The notes under the pieces: generated by a model | What the model saw: only the letters and a program-made list of their open reading frames with translations | What the model was told of the DNA's origin: nothing | Databases searched by the model: none | Assembly (NCBI GenBank): GCA_019925105.1 | Contig: JAHGAU010000010.1 | Coordinates: 62,001 to 126,000 of the forward strand | Length of the DNA: 64,000 bases | Direction: 5' to 3' | DNA from: Niebla homalea | Taxonomy: Eukaryota; Ascomycota; Lecanoromycetes; Lecanorales; Ramalinaceae | Part shown: piece by piece, positions 12,428-25,019 of the stretch | Numbering within the stretch: position 1 is the first letter of the stretch | How the letters are laid out: every line of letters begins with the position of its first letter | Translations under genes and position numbers: made by a program

Positions 12428-14102
12428 TTACTCTGATGCCTCCCTCCGTCGTCGAAATACAAGCCTCAGTTCCCCCGGAGCAGCAGTAAACTGATCAACC
12501 ATGTCCTCCTCCACGGCCCTCCCATCCTCCCCTGGCGCGTAACCGACATCATACTTCGAGACCAGCAGCGCAACCACGAACCTCAACTCGGAATAAGCAA
12601 GGTTCTTCCCGATGCAATAGTACTTCCCCATCGCGAAGGGCGCAAAAGCTCTCTTGTCCCTGATCATCTCCGGTCTACTGTACCAGCGCTCTGGGATGAA
12701 TTCGTGGGCGCGCTCGAAGCACGATTCCAGTCTCGCAATGGAGTATCGTGGCGCGCAGATGATGGTGTTGCCGGGAATGAAGCGACCTGATATGTGAGCG
12801 CCGTTGGGGGGCGTCTCGCGAAGGCCTCCGGTGGGGACTGCCGGGTGGAGGCGGAGGGTTTCCTCGATGACGCCGTTCAAGTGTGCAAGTCCCTGGAGAC
12901 TATGTAGATTTTCGATAGAGTCGATCGAGTTCAGCTCAGATCGTATCCTGTGGAGGTGATGTGGATCTTGGGCCAGACGATGGAAGATGCAGATGAGGGT
13001 CATGGCTGCAGTATCACTGGTATTGAATGTCAGTGGGTGATAAATTTGTTGATGCTGGAAGGCGGAGAAAATAGAAATACCTTCCGGCTATAATGAGGGC
13101 TATCGCGTCGCCGTAGAGAGTGTTTTTGTCCTTGAGCAGGCGATCGTGTTTGATTGACCACGAAAGGAGATGGGACGACACCTAAGATTTCGCTTGCTTG
13201 GTAAGCTCTTCTCCCTGTGGGGAGGAGAAATATTTCGTGTTGAGGCTCACATCTGGCCTGTCAACTCTGGTTTTCTACCATCCCGAAGGACTTTGAGAAT
13301 GCAAATTGACTCATTACGTCGAAGCTGAACCAGTAGAAATACTGATTGATCGTGATAGGACGGTCAATGGTTTCTGCGATGGCCCGCTCAAGTTATTATG
13401 CCTACGATTTGACTTGGGGTTCGTATGTTTTAAGTGCTATGGTCCACAATCATTGGTGCTCTGAGCTCTATAAGCGATTCTGGGATGAATCTTACCGTTC
13501 GTGGTGAAGGCCTGATCCCAGACGCGTCGACGGTGCTCGTGGACGATTTTACTGCGATGAGTATTTAGCCCGGTGAAGGGTCGTAAATTATCATACCAGG
13601 CAGGCTTTGTAAAAGGGTTTCTAAGATTGTGTGAAGAGCGTCCGAATCGATAATGGTAATCTCGTTCGGCCCTGGATCGAATCTAGTACAATCTCGACGG
13701 ACAGCTTCCGGTTGACCTACCGGTACGTATGAACTTCCCATACTTTGCATGGAGTCTCCCCAGTACGAGATGATTCTTAGATTGAAGACACTGAGCCACG
13801 TGCCACAACTTGGAGACACGAGCGAGGACTGGGCCGGGAAACTGATTGAGAGGGTGGTAGAATAGGCGGTGCAGGATCATGCTTCCCCAAAGGCATGACG
13901 CATATGAGCCGCAGAGCCATAGACTTTGAACGGATCCCTTCTGCCACGAGTTTTTCGATAGTGCTGTTTCGAGAAAAGCGATTGCAGCATACGCGAAGAT
14001 GTGGAATATCAGTATCTTTGTCGCTTGCAGAAGCCATTCTCCGGAAGAGAACAGGAGACGATGTGATAGCAAACCTGTAATGCTGGCTAGAAGTACATCC
14101 AT
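12428..14102 (-). pseudogene. Cytochrome P450, broken
   Basis: A near-full-length microsomal P450 can be followed from an N-terminal membrane anchor (MDVLLASITG at 14102) through LHRLFYHPLNQFPGP, KYGKFIRTG, a WYDNLRPFTG block, HRRRVWDQAF, the I-helix AGSDTAAMT, EETLRLHP (ExxR), PERW and the haem loop FAMGKYYCIGKNLAY. Several introns are recognisable, for example a 49-nt one near 13.7 kb and one just before 13.0 kb that splits AGS/DTA. The frame is broken at least twice: a one-base loss near 13620, before the WYDN block, and a stop cluster (TAG, then TAA TAA two codons later) near 13400. Each stop is one C-to-T change at CpA away from CAG or CAA. The last exon (12428-13003) is intact. It was probably part of a secondary-metabolite pair with the adjoining adenylation gene. 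Confidence 0.8.
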
Positions 14103-15771
14103 TATTTGTTGTGGATTGGAAATAATTGAGGAAAGCCTCAGTGATAAGGATCTGCACACCCCAGTGGACTCGGTAGTAGCAAATGACAAAGATTTGTCCG
14201 CTTTGGCAAGTGGGATCATAGGTCGCAGGATTCGGCCGAGCCCAGGCATGTTGACATTCTCTGATTCTACAGCCGGCCAAATCGGGTCGTCCAGGGCAGT
14301 TTCTTGGGTTGTGTCTTTCAGCTCAAGTAACAATGCAGGGAACGGCCGATCTTGGCCTACGACCAGAGCGCCGGACACTTGTGGCAATCCTTGTAATCTG
14401 CCCTCCATCGGCAAAGGATTCAATTTTTCGCCACTGGAGAGCACAAGGATGTCGTCCTTACGTCCGTAGAACTGCCAGAGATGCTTCTTGTTGGGGTGCC
14501 GCTTGAACAAGTCCTTTGTCTGAAACTCGCGGATGCCAGGGAAGTTATGGTTAAGGCAGATGCTAGCTTCAGTCTCCGCATCGGCAAGTACTACAAGCTT
14601 AAAAGTGTCATCATCATCGAACGGCCGGAATTCCAATTTGCTGTTGGGATGAAACTCCATGTATGACCAATCCTCTCGGCGTGGTACAAGTTGCCTTACC
14701 TGCCCCACTTCTGTTTAACCATAGAATTGGCATACAGATGTGACATTAGAGACAGTATCACCAACTGCTTTAGACAAGGAGCCCCCCGAGTAGCTGAAAA
14801 CATCGAGATTCCCGACCAAAGCAAGCGCATTGGGTTCATGCATCAACTGCTCTGCAATGACTGGAGGGAGTAAGCAGCCTTTTATATCCTGGTGTCTCAT
14901 TATTTCTGCCACGAGAGTACCGCTTCGAGGTCGAAGTGGCGGTCCGAAGACTGGAGTAGATAGAGGGACCATGACTTTGTTCAAGAAGCCTGCAAGATGA
15001 AATGGCGGGAAGGGCTCCTACATTCGGCCTGGCGTACCGCCAATCTCCCACAATGTGAGATCATTGTTTCTTCGTCCTGGGATAGTTGGGAAGTGTGGTC
15101 ATTATCTATCACAGTGAATGTTCCGTGCGTCATTATGACAGGCTTTGGCGGTCCTGTGGATCCGGAGGAGTGTAAAACTAGATCAGGGTGCTTGATTGCC
15201 TCTTCGAAACGAGGATGGTAGGGAAATGGAGAAGCTTCTGCCATCAAAAGATGCTCTAGAGATTCAATCAACACGCTATGCAAGCCTGATCCGTGGCCGG
15301 CAATTTTTTGACATGTTGTTTCCAATTCTTGAGTATAGAGGATCTTAGACGATTTTGTTTGCTTCATGAGCGAGATATTTGTGGCATCTGGATTTCGAGG
15401 CGATGGCAGAAGCACCTACTCAGAAGTCAAGGCGATGGTATTCGAGCTGGTTGGCAGTCATCGCTTACCTTGTACCCGCATTTCACTGCAGCGTAGAACA
15501 CAATGTTGTACCGAAGGTCAGGAATACCAAGGTAGGTCAGAGTCTCAAAATCATGAGCGGGCTTGGGGCCAAAAATGGTCTGTAGTCTATGTGCAGTACT
15601 ATCGACTGCATTGGTCATCTGGCCGTACAAAACATCTTGGAAGCCTTGAGAGACATCAGTCGATCTTGCGATGACTGCGAAAACCTTCTGAGGGTTCTTC
15701 TCAGTCTCCTCATCCAAGAGACAGGGGAGGAGTCTCCTCCCAAAAGGTGGGCGCTGTTCGCTGCAAGCCAT
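14103..15771 (-). pseudogene. NRPS-like adenylation (AMP-binding) gene, broken
   Basis: The start MACSEQRPP at 15771 leads into a fungal NRPS-like adenylation domain. A 53-nt intron (15416-15468) separates AAVKCGYK from VLLPSPRN. The A3 signature SSGSTGPPKP follows, then FPPFHLAGF, the A5 region CQFYG..TE, the A7/A8 region WQFYGRKDDILVLSSGEKLNP, and a weak A10-like end. Breaks: a frame change near 15.01-15.05 kb just before FPPFHLAGF, with no acceptable intron, and an in-frame TAA at 14715-14717 inside the YGxTE motif, which is CpA-to-TpA compatible if the residue was Gln. No thiolation, reductase or thioesterase domain follows. The frame runs straight on into the P450 anchor without a stop. 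It would have activated a carboxylic acid with ATP; it is now probably dead. Confidence 0.8.
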
Positions 15772-16198
15772 AGACTAGAATCCTCAGCAATGTGAATGGC
15801 AAGAGAAGGTGGGCGATCCAGACCTGACAGACCTTGCTGCCAGTAATGTCTTTACTACTACGCAAGAGGATGTCCGATCATTCTAAGGTTGAGGACTCAA
15901 GACGTTCCCACAACAGCCGATTTATCCGGAACATTGTCACACGTGTTGGACCGGCTGAGATGTTGCAGCGAATATTGCCTCTGGCATGTCACCCTACAAG
16001 GCAAGGGATATCGGCTTTGACGGGACAAAGCTTACGCGGACGGACCCACACCCCGCAACCCCAAAAGGGTGGAGACCGACAACTCGTAAACGCACATGAA
16101 TGGAGAGCAGCCGTTCAACATTCATGCATGCCTGTAATGTTGTGTTAAGACCATCACTTGCCGGATGAGAAAGGAATGAGTTGTTCTGCAGCCAAGTA
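15772..16198. other. Upstream region of adenylation pseudogene
   Basis: About 430 bp of normal composition between the adenylation start and the second RIP element. It probably contained the promoter. No gene seen. Confidence 0.5.
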
Positions 16199-16305
16199 TT
16201 GTCGAATCCAAATCATATGTCTCCCGGCGCTAGTAAGCGGACCACGTACCTTTTTTTTAATGAGAACCCCGCTTATTACCGTTAGCAGGTACTTTTTACG
16301 ATTTA
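16199..16305 (+). repeat. Left 107-bp terminal inverted repeat
   Basis: Begins TTGTCGAATCCAAATCATAT. Compared with the right copy it differs at five positions, all transitions. Three of them (GCACC to GTACC, GGTGCT to GGTACT, TTTGCG to TTTACG) are in the CpA/TpG context favoured by RIP. Confidence 0.9.
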
Positions 16306-19300
16306 GTCCCTTTATAGTCGTTTATATAACTTATATAAACGTAAATCTCTTAATCGAAGGTATTATAAATATTATTTAAGTTTATAAAAGGTAAACTGTT
16401 TACTTATTATAAAGGTATATTACCGCCGCCCCCTTTAAAGGTTACCCTTAAACCCTTTATAGTAAAAATAAGCTTAAAGGATTTCTCTTTATTTATCTTT
16501 CTTTTTAATTAAATAAAGAAATGGCGTTTTAATATTAACGTAAGTAAATTAAAATACCGAACTTATAAAGTATCAGGGGATAAACTTAAACCCCTTTTAA
16601 GCTGTTATGGGGAAAACCCTTAAGTTAAACCTACCTATATTTATACCGAAGAAGGTATTTCTCGGTACTCCTTTTACTCTTAAATAATAAATACCCAATT
16701 AAATTTATATATATAGGTTATAATTACCTTAATAACGGGAGGTTATTATTTTTTCCTTTTAAAAGCCTTAATAATTACCCTTAACTTAAGAATAACTTAT
16801 AAATTTAAATAATTCAAATAAAAAATATAAATAAGATTTATATAACCGTTTAAAAGAGAGTTAAATAATCTTAAATAACTTAAAAAAAGATTATTAATAA
16901 ACAATAAGGATATTAAGTAAGTTAAAGTTTATTATTAAGTACGTAAATTACTTTAAGAAGGCTTTAAGAACGAAAATAAATATTAAGAATAATAATAATA
17001 ATAAAAATAATAACGGGTTATATACTTAATACGTTAATACTTAATTATTATAATTAAGTTAAAGAGAAAAACTCGTTATTTTCGTTTGTTTTAAGCTTTA
17101 ACCTTAAAAAGAACTTAAGCCGTTTAATCGTAAAGTTTTACCTTTTCCTTTATTTATACTTAAAAAATAGGTTAAAAGAATAAAGAAAATTAAAAAAAAG
17201 AAAGTTTAAATTGGGTAATAAATTTTTTAGGTTTAAATTAAGTAATTTATCTATTAAGATTTTAAATATACCTTTAAGAAGGATATATTTGATATTTCCG
17301 GCCTTTTTAATAATATTAAATTATAAATAAAATTAAAATACGTTAATCCTTGGTCTTTAATATATTATTTTATTACCGTTATTATTTATTTTAAATATAA
17401 AAAACTTTTAAAAATAAAGTTAATAAAGAAAAGTCTAAAGAAAAATAAGGTAAATAAAGAGTAATAAAAGTCGATTCTATTAACCTTAAAGGACTTCGGT
17501 CCAAAAGAAGGACTCGATATTTAATTTATATCTAAGTATAATGTTAATATAATAAGTATACCCCTTTTTATTATTAATTTAAAGCAATAAAAAACTTTAA
17601 CCAGGTCGGTATCTATGTTTTTAAAGATAATTATTTAATAAGGCTTTTAATAAAAGAAAAAGCTTTTAAAAAGGGTTAAGCTTAATAAGCTTAAGTCTAA
17701 TAAAATTACTATAAAGAAAGTTTATTTAAGTTAATATTTATATAGGGATAAACCTTATTAAGTTAAAAAAGAAACTTACGTTATAATTATATTTAATAAA
17801 TTAAATATATAAAATTAAATTTTTATAAAGTATAATAATATATATAATAAAAAGAATTTATTTAAGGAATTAAAAAAAACTTTTTAACGTAAAATTCTTA
17901 AAAGCTTAAAAACTATAAAATAAAATATAGGACCTATATAGTTATAATAACTTAATCTAGTTTAAATAGTATTTATTATACTTAAGATTATTTATTTATT
18001 TATTAATTTAAGTATATAATTTACCTTATTAAGTATATTAACCGTTTAATTAATAACCTTTTAATGCCCCCTCCTTACACCTTTTTATTAACCTTTATTT
18101 TACGTTTACCGCAAGAATAGTTTATATTTAAGAATAAAAACGTAATATTAAGGGACCTCCTATATAAATTAGTTAATTTAATAACGGCCGTAATAGCCCG
18201 GTTGAATATAATAATATTTATAATTACGTAAGTTATCTTAAAAACGTATTTCTAAATAAAAACCTTTACGCTTTCTTTAAGGAGGCTAAAGAATTCTTAA
18301 AGAAGTTAAAATTTAAATTATGGACTTTATAAAAGATTAATTATAATAAGAAGTTTATAATTAAGCTTAAGAAGCTTAATATACTTAATAAAATATTCGA
18401 GATTTCTATTTATAAAATAAAAAATTAAATTAATAATTATAAGGCCTATATAGCCCTTAAGGCTTATAAGGTTAATAAGTTAATAACGTTTATTACTTAT
18501 ATAGTTAATAAATAATTTATAAGTATAACTTATAACGATAAGTTTACGGATATTAACGTCTTTAAATTAAATATAAAGCTTAAGGATAATAAAGGTTTAC
18601 TTAAAAATCAGATTATTACCCAAATTAATAATTATATAAGGGGTAATTATTTAAATTAAACCGGGAAAATTAACGTTTTTATATAAGGATTTACTATTAA
18701 AATACTTTATATTTTAACTCCGCCTTAAATATATAATTTAAGTATTTAAATAAAACTATAGGATTTAACTTACCCAATAAAGGGTATATACCTTAGATTG
18801 CTTACTTAAGAAAGATATTAAACCCCCTTAAAGTTAAATCGATCTTATAAGTTATAGTTATAATTAAATAATAATATATTTAGCCTTTAAAATATATAAA
18901 AAACGTCTTAATAAGGTTTAAATCCGATGAATATGGTAATAAAATCTTTACTATAATACCAGCCTCCGTATAAGTATTAAGGAGCTTAGGATCCCGATAA
19001 TAAAACGTATTATCTATTATTAAAACGGACCATTTATTTTTAAGAACCTTAATATAAAGAGGGAAAACCTTATTAACGATAAATTTTATATATAGCTCTT
19101 AAGTAAAAAACCTTTAACAGATTTAATACGTTATATACCCCTCGGTAATAAAGGCCGGTAATATACTCCATCTTTTTCATTTTTTTAAAGATTAAACTTT
19201 CTTATAAAAATAACCTTTAAAAGATTATCTATACCGATAATTAACTAATTTATTATTAATTTCGTTATTATGGATAAGGATAAGCTTATTAATTCGTTTA

Positions 19301-19949
19301 TAAAATGTATTCTTATTAAGAAAGATAAGCTTTTAGGCTTATATTAAGCTATCCGGGTAAAGAATTAAGTTCTTAATTAAAAATCTCGTTAAACCGTAAC
19401 CCGTTAATACTTTTTTCTTATTATTTTAAGGCTATAAAGTATAACTTATTTAATTATTTAATTAAAAATATTAATATTAAACTTATCCTATATATATTAA
19501 CTAATTTTATTAAAGTAAACGTTAAGGTTTTAAATAAAATATTATTGGATCGTTTTAATAATATAATTAAATAAGAGTTTAAACCGTTTAATATAAAATA
19601 ATAAAATATAAAGTTCCTTAAAGCTTTCTTAATAATAACGGTATTAAATTACCGTTTTTAAATAAATATTCTTTTTCTTAATTATTTATAGATTAAATTA
19701 TCCTTATTTAAAGTTTTATTTATATATAGCCCGTATTTCCTTAGAAATCGGAGCTTTAAATATTATAGTATAAGGATTCCGGGTAATATAATTAAAAAAG
19801 ACTATTAAAACGGTGGAAAAAAGCAGGGTAAATGCTATAATAATAATAACGATAATAAAGTAAGCCTTAAAGGATAAATTATACTTTATAATATTTTTAA
19901 TTGCTTATTTAAGCTATATATTAAGCCTTATAAAGTAATAAAATCCAAA

Positions 19950-20056
19950 TAAATCGCAAAAAGCACCTGCTAGCGGTAATAAGCGGGGTTCTCACTAAAA
20001 AAAAGGTGCGTGGTCCGCTTACTAGCGCCGGGAGACATATGATTTGGATTCGACAA
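19950..20056 (-). repeat. Right 107-bp terminal inverted repeat
   Basis: Reverse complement begins TTGTCGAATCCAAATCATAT and runs 107 bp to GCGATTTA before similarity to the left copy ends. TA follows directly at 20057-20058. Confidence 0.9.
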
Positions 20057-20058
20057 TA

Positions 20059-20640
20059 AGAAACGTCCCGCCGAGCCGTGCTTGACAAGTAATGATAAGG
20101 TACCTGTAGTCAATTCATGCAAGATGCAAGTCGTCCAAGTTGGTTGCGAGGACTAGTTCCCACTTTAGAACTAATGCTTACTACAGAGTCTGTGCCACAG
20201 ACTTCGTTGGTCCTGCGGATGTACGATGTACGGAGACCCAACTCCAGCTGGAAAGATCGCGGAGCAATTCAGAGTGACAGAGGCACACCGACATTCGTAT
20301 TTAACCACCCTGGCAAATCCCGTGACGCCAAGCGACGCAATCCGCCATGCGCTGACAGACCAGCTGCAGGGTCTCTACCTCTGTAAGTCTCCGATTGGGG
20401 CAAGGCCCAGTAGCCTGCCTGAGAAAACGAACCCCTACTGCTGATGGTTGCGGCGTGTCACTACCAGGGCACCAAAAAGGGCCAAGTTCATTCCAGAGAG
20501 GCACACTTGTCCGGCATTATTTGAACATTTCGAATGCTTGCAAGGACTTTTCTCTCCTTACCCTCTCAGCATGTTGAAAGAATTGTTCCGCGCGTCAACT
20601 GTAAGACCATCATGCTGAAGACCGTCTGTAAGGTGGCGAC
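20059..20640. other. Upstream region of receptor gene, no gene seen
   Basis: Normal composition. Short open frames only, without recognisable domains. It probably contains the promoter of the gene starting at 20641. Confidence 0.5.
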
Positions 20641-22098
20641 ATGAGCACCCAAGCTTCATTGGCAGCAGGAGTCCCTACCCCCCGGGTTGGCCCGAACCTC
20701 ATTAATCCTCCTTCCCTTTACCCACAAATATTGGCAACGGTGGTACTGTGCAGCTCGCTGACGACTTTCTTCGTTTTCGCCCGGTCTTTCACGAGATGGA
20801 AACAATCTTGTTGGTTCTTGGAAGATTGTAGGTCAAGCTTCGTGGCTGTTGGAGGCCGCCGTGGCTGATGCCAGACATAATAGATCTTCTGGTGCTGGCT
20901 TGGGTACGAGGAACTTTGGCTTCCTTGAAAGAGGCCAACTGCAAGAGACGGGCCACTGGTTTGCTCGATTACTGATCTTTGACAGGCATTTAATCTAGCA
21001 TACGATTTCGCATTCCTCGCTCTAGGACGAAGCGGAATGGGTCGGCATATCTGGGATGTGGGACTGCAAGATCTGAACAGAATTGCCAAGGTAGCATACC
21101 TTCCAGTCCTTCAAACGCGCGATCAGCGCAACAGATTGTAACACTCTGATCTTAGTTCGAATGGGCCATTGTGATATTGTACTGCCCAGCAACGTGGCTG
21201 GCCAAAGCCGCCTTACTTGTCCAACTCATCCGGATTTTTGCACCGACCAAGACCGGCCCGATTCACAAAGCGTTACATGTCTTGATATGGACCAATCTAG
21301 TATTCTACTTCAGCCAACTATTCTGGGTCATCTTCCAATGTGTTCCACAAGACAAAATCTGGCATCCAGAGAGACCTGGCGGGCGTTGCATTAACTTCGG
21401 GGCAGCAGCACTGGCAACAGGATCTGTCAATGTCATCTCGGATGCCTTGATACTCTTGCTCCCGTTAGTGTCTATTTGGCGTCTACATATGTCCTCGAAG
21501 CGCAAAATTGGCGTATCAGCGGTGTTCGCTACTGGGTTGCTGTGAGACATCACAAACCACCCTCTGGAAATGACATTTGCTAATCCTTGAACCAACCTAG
21601 TACCCTTGCGTCAAGCATATGTCGGTTGGTCTACTCGACAAAGTTTCTGCATGACGAGGATACGACGTACATATCTGCCGAGGCCGGCATGTGGACGTGC
21701 GTCACACAACGCCACCCCTTTGTGCCATGTTCTCTTGCTGACACGAGTTTCGCTGCAAATCTAGCCTTGCCGAACTCGCCACCATCAATCTCATTACTTG
21801 CTTCCCAGTCATGCCTCGCTTTGCAGAGCTGGTTCTGAGCAGGTTCCGTCACTCGGACAAAGGAATTAAAGGCTCCTCGTATTTAAAAGCAAGTAGTAAA
21901 GTACCGCGATACATCGGCTCGCAATCGAGGTCTCACTTGACAGACAGCTCAGAAGCTTGGATTAAGAGGGGTGAGGACGTGACTGCTCCACGGAGCGCGT
22001 ACATACGTTTGGCGGAGGAGCAAGGCAGCAAACGCCTGGCTCATGGTCAGGGTGGCATCCAGCGGACGGTGAGCATTGAGCTGACTTCAGAAGTCTGA
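20641..22098 (+). CDS. PTH11-type fungal rhodopsin-fold membrane protein
   Basis: Six exons keep one frame: 20641-20827, 20884-20903 (a 20-nt microexon), 20986-21090, 21156-21541, 21601-21696, 21765-22098, giving 375 residues. The architecture is that of the fungal rhodopsin-like domain: an extracellular start, helix 1 (YPQILATVVLCSSLTTFFVFAR), the ED turn, an FEWAIVILYCPATWLAK helix, FWVIFQCVP..KIWHP with the conserved Cys/Trp, a CINFGAAALATGSVNVISD helix, KRKIGVSAVFATG, ICRLVYSTKFL, and a last helix ending in FPVMPRF. A charged cytoplasmic tail follows. No CFEM domain is present. Members of this family are seven-helix plasma-membrane proteins, some of them receptors for surface or chemical cues in plant pathogens; the ligand here is unknown. 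The exon pattern equals that of the convergent gene at 25020-26384, so the two are paralogues. Confidence 0.85.
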
Positions 22099-25019
22099 TT
22101 AGCCGGACCTGGGGTATTACTGCCTTCGCTAATGAATGTTCAATTCATATTCGAGACCCTTAAAGAGCCAAATCGCCACGGGGTGTCGGAATTGGTTTGC
22201 TAAAGGAGAAATAGTCAGTTCATGAGTGAATTTGGAGAAATGGTTCTGAAACATGTGAATGAAGACGCTGTCAACATTGTTCTACGTATAATGAAGGAAT
22301 CATGATACCTCCACGCCAAGGATAAACATATACGCCCTCAAACCCCTACATGTTTCCCCCCCCGGCCCCCTCCCTTTTTTGTGGCAAGTATAGTGAGTTA
22401 ATCTCCATAGCATGGCGAAAGAACTTTTTTTTTTTGGGTAAAGCCCAAACAACGTGTCCACCAGTTCTTCATACATACCGCATACATCGCCTACCACCAC
22501 CATGGACATCGCACCCCTACCTAGCGGTATGAGATATCCGACGCCTGGGAAGCGAATCTACAAGAGCAAAGTACCGACTTCATCACGACCTGGGCAAGAG
22601 GCAGTGGATTGCTGAACCAACCACCCCATCGTCCAATGGCCAGCTATCAGGACTCATCTAAAAGCATTAGCTCAAAAAGGAAGAAGTAATCATTTGGCAA
22701 AAGTGCGGGAAAGCGTCGCAATCGACTCCTTTCGACTTAGCTTGCTCGCAGTAAAACTGAGGCGGTGAGGGTGGACCTAAGGGTAGATCTATATAGGTAG
22801 CTTCAGTAAATACTGATTTCTTAACAATCAAACGTGCTTTTGCTCTCGTCACAGTCTTCGGTGTTTCATCTATCTGTCCACTACCTTCGGAACTACTTAC
22901 ATCACCTTTTTGATGTCCGCGTTGGTGCCGTGGTAGCATGCACAAATTCTAAGTCGAAATCTTTTGAACTCCTCCAAAGTTCTTCCGCTATGCTGAGAAA
23001 TACGACCGGAATCAATAAATATACCGGCAAAAACAAGGGAGTATATGCCGGGGATCCAGGGGCGTATGTCTATCGTGGAGGCGTACGCGTGTATCATCCC
23101 ATAATGAAGGCCCCAAGACATCAATAAGTCTGAGAGCGACCGCTCCGAGATCCATTTAACTAGGTAACTTGTAGATCCGGCATTGGCCTCTTCAGGCAAA
23201 ACGAAAATTCGAGGGTGGCAACATAACAATTTGACTATCAAACGTCTTTGACACTTTACCGAATCTCAGTCCAACGAACGACGTAGCATTGCTTTATACA
23301 CGAGACGTGAAACTCCTACGGCATGTATACTCACCTAGACCCATCAAATTCTAATGAAGGTCGAATTGCATTTTCAGACATGATGAACCATGGGCACAGC
23401 AGCCACCAAGCCAGCCCCTCCGCACCCATCGCGAGCCCCCTTCTCCAGGAATCCCTTTTGCTTTTCACGACGACAAGGGTCCCTGACATCAAGGCGCTGC
23501 AATCGGTCACCAACTTCCCATCCGTCAAGGTTCCCTAACCGGGTCAATACCAACCTCTTTCCCATTGATGACGCCAAGGAAAAAAAACCAGTGACGCGGC
23601 GATCATGCGTGAAATCGAACGATGTTTGCACACATGCAACGCTATGCAGATCGTAGGAGAACTGGGATGGAATCCATCACTGAAGCACCAGGGCGCGGAG
23701 GACATTATTTCCAGAAACCGGGGCTTGGTTGGTTCGAAGAGCAGCGGCATGGCATGTAACTTGTGTTCGGGCAGATCAACGGACGATACTGGATCACAGA
23801 CAGAGCATTGTCAGAGGGCTGAGATCGTCTCCAACTTCACCGTGAGCAGCCGAGCTGTGTGTGGACAATGTAAGGATAAGAGGCGGACCCTTCGCCATAT
23901 TGTTGCTCTTCCGATTAGACATGGTACGTTGAACTCCCCCCAAGATGAAGGATGAATGATTACGCTTTTGACATGACGCATGTCATAGAGGTGAGGTGTA
24001 TGATTACCTACGACATGCCGATCGTATCACATCCTCTCGCCACGCTTGACGCCGGGTCTGATGTTGCCCACTGTAGGCGGAGAGGGGGCATTTTGAGGTT
24101 CGTCCATGGATGAGTAATTTGATTCGGGAGAGCCTTGAGATCCATGTCTTGCAACGGTGCGGTGAGGTGCAATTTGTTGTTTTTTTCTTCAAGGATTTGT
24201 GCCGGCTTTGTGTGTGTCCTCTTGAAGATTGGACTTGGATGTAGCTCTCCTCGAGTTCCTACCGATATGCTCCAGATTCATTGAAGACGTTGATGATGCT
24301 ACCAGAGCCGTCTTTGTTCTTGTTGATTGGAAAGCGAGAGCATTCTGAATGGAGGAGGCGGGGAGGCCTGAGAGTTTTGTGGTTTGTGGGGAGAGGTGTG
24401 GGGGAGTGATTGATAATAGCGCGGAGGCTTTTGGAGTGAGAGAGGGGTCGACGCTTGATGGGAAGGATGTGGCGCGGACCAAGATTATGGGCATTGGGGC
24501 AGAAGTCGGGGAGAACCGGATCACCAACAGTACTTTGAGGAACGAGAAGAGTGAAACGGGAACATTGAATAATCGTGGCATCGCTACTGATAACCCCCGC
24601 AAGAGAAAGGACGGCAAAGGACATAATGGCAGGTCCGTGGTCGCCAAGGCCCTTTCAAACGTAAGTGCACCACAGGGTGAGGACTATAGTGTACACATTC
24701 GCGTCTACACTTTCTTGCGGAAGCCGTGTTGCTCTCCATATTGACGGTGGCGAGCATGAGACGTAGCCTCAAAAGGCGTCGCTGTTGGAAGGCTGTGGCA
24801 GGATTGATCCGGTCACGGCAGACCGCCTTTACTCGTGAAAATGAAGTGCTTTTTTACTCCTCATGACCCATTGCATTGTTCGCACAGAATATTTAATGTT
24901 AACGACGCTAGAGAGTCAATCCAGGACTGGCGCTCTGTGGAAGATGCACCAAGGTGGAGATGGAACAAACCACGTTCCCCCATAATTCATCTTTTGAAAC
25001 ACATTTGATCTCTCATGCA
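22099..25019. other. Intergenic between convergent receptor paralogues
   Basis: About 2.9 kb. Several open frames of 60-150 codons overlap on both strands without domains. On the minus strand near 24.26-24.62 kb one starts MSFAVLSLAGVISSDA, which looks like a short signal peptide, so a small secreted protein with an intron is possible but not supported. Homopolymer runs of C and T occur near 22.36-22.44 kb. Nothing else is annotated. Confidence 0.45.

Larger units (their letters stand above)
16199..20056. mobile_element. RIP-degraded DNA transposon, TA target duplication
   Basis: A 3858-bp element bounded by 107-bp terminal inverted repeats and flanked by TA on both sides (16197-16198 and 20057-20058). 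The interior is RIP-saturated: AT-rich, few CpA/TpG, and no open frame of 60 codons. A TA duplication points to the Tc1/mariner-pogo (Fot1-type) group, although the length is large for Fot1-like elements. No transposase can be read. The inverted repeats themselves are barely mutated, so the element ends are exact. Confidence 0.85.

Noticed and set aside
3943..20056. AT-rich blocks as a centromere or mitochondrial DNA insertion
   Set aside because: Both blocks have defined inverted termini and the CpA/TpG loss of RIP; no mitochondrial gene can be read.
24189..24647. Two overlapping minus-strand frames of 120-150 codons, one with a signal-like start
   Set aside because: Neither continues into a convincing protein and no pair of splice sites joins them sensibly.
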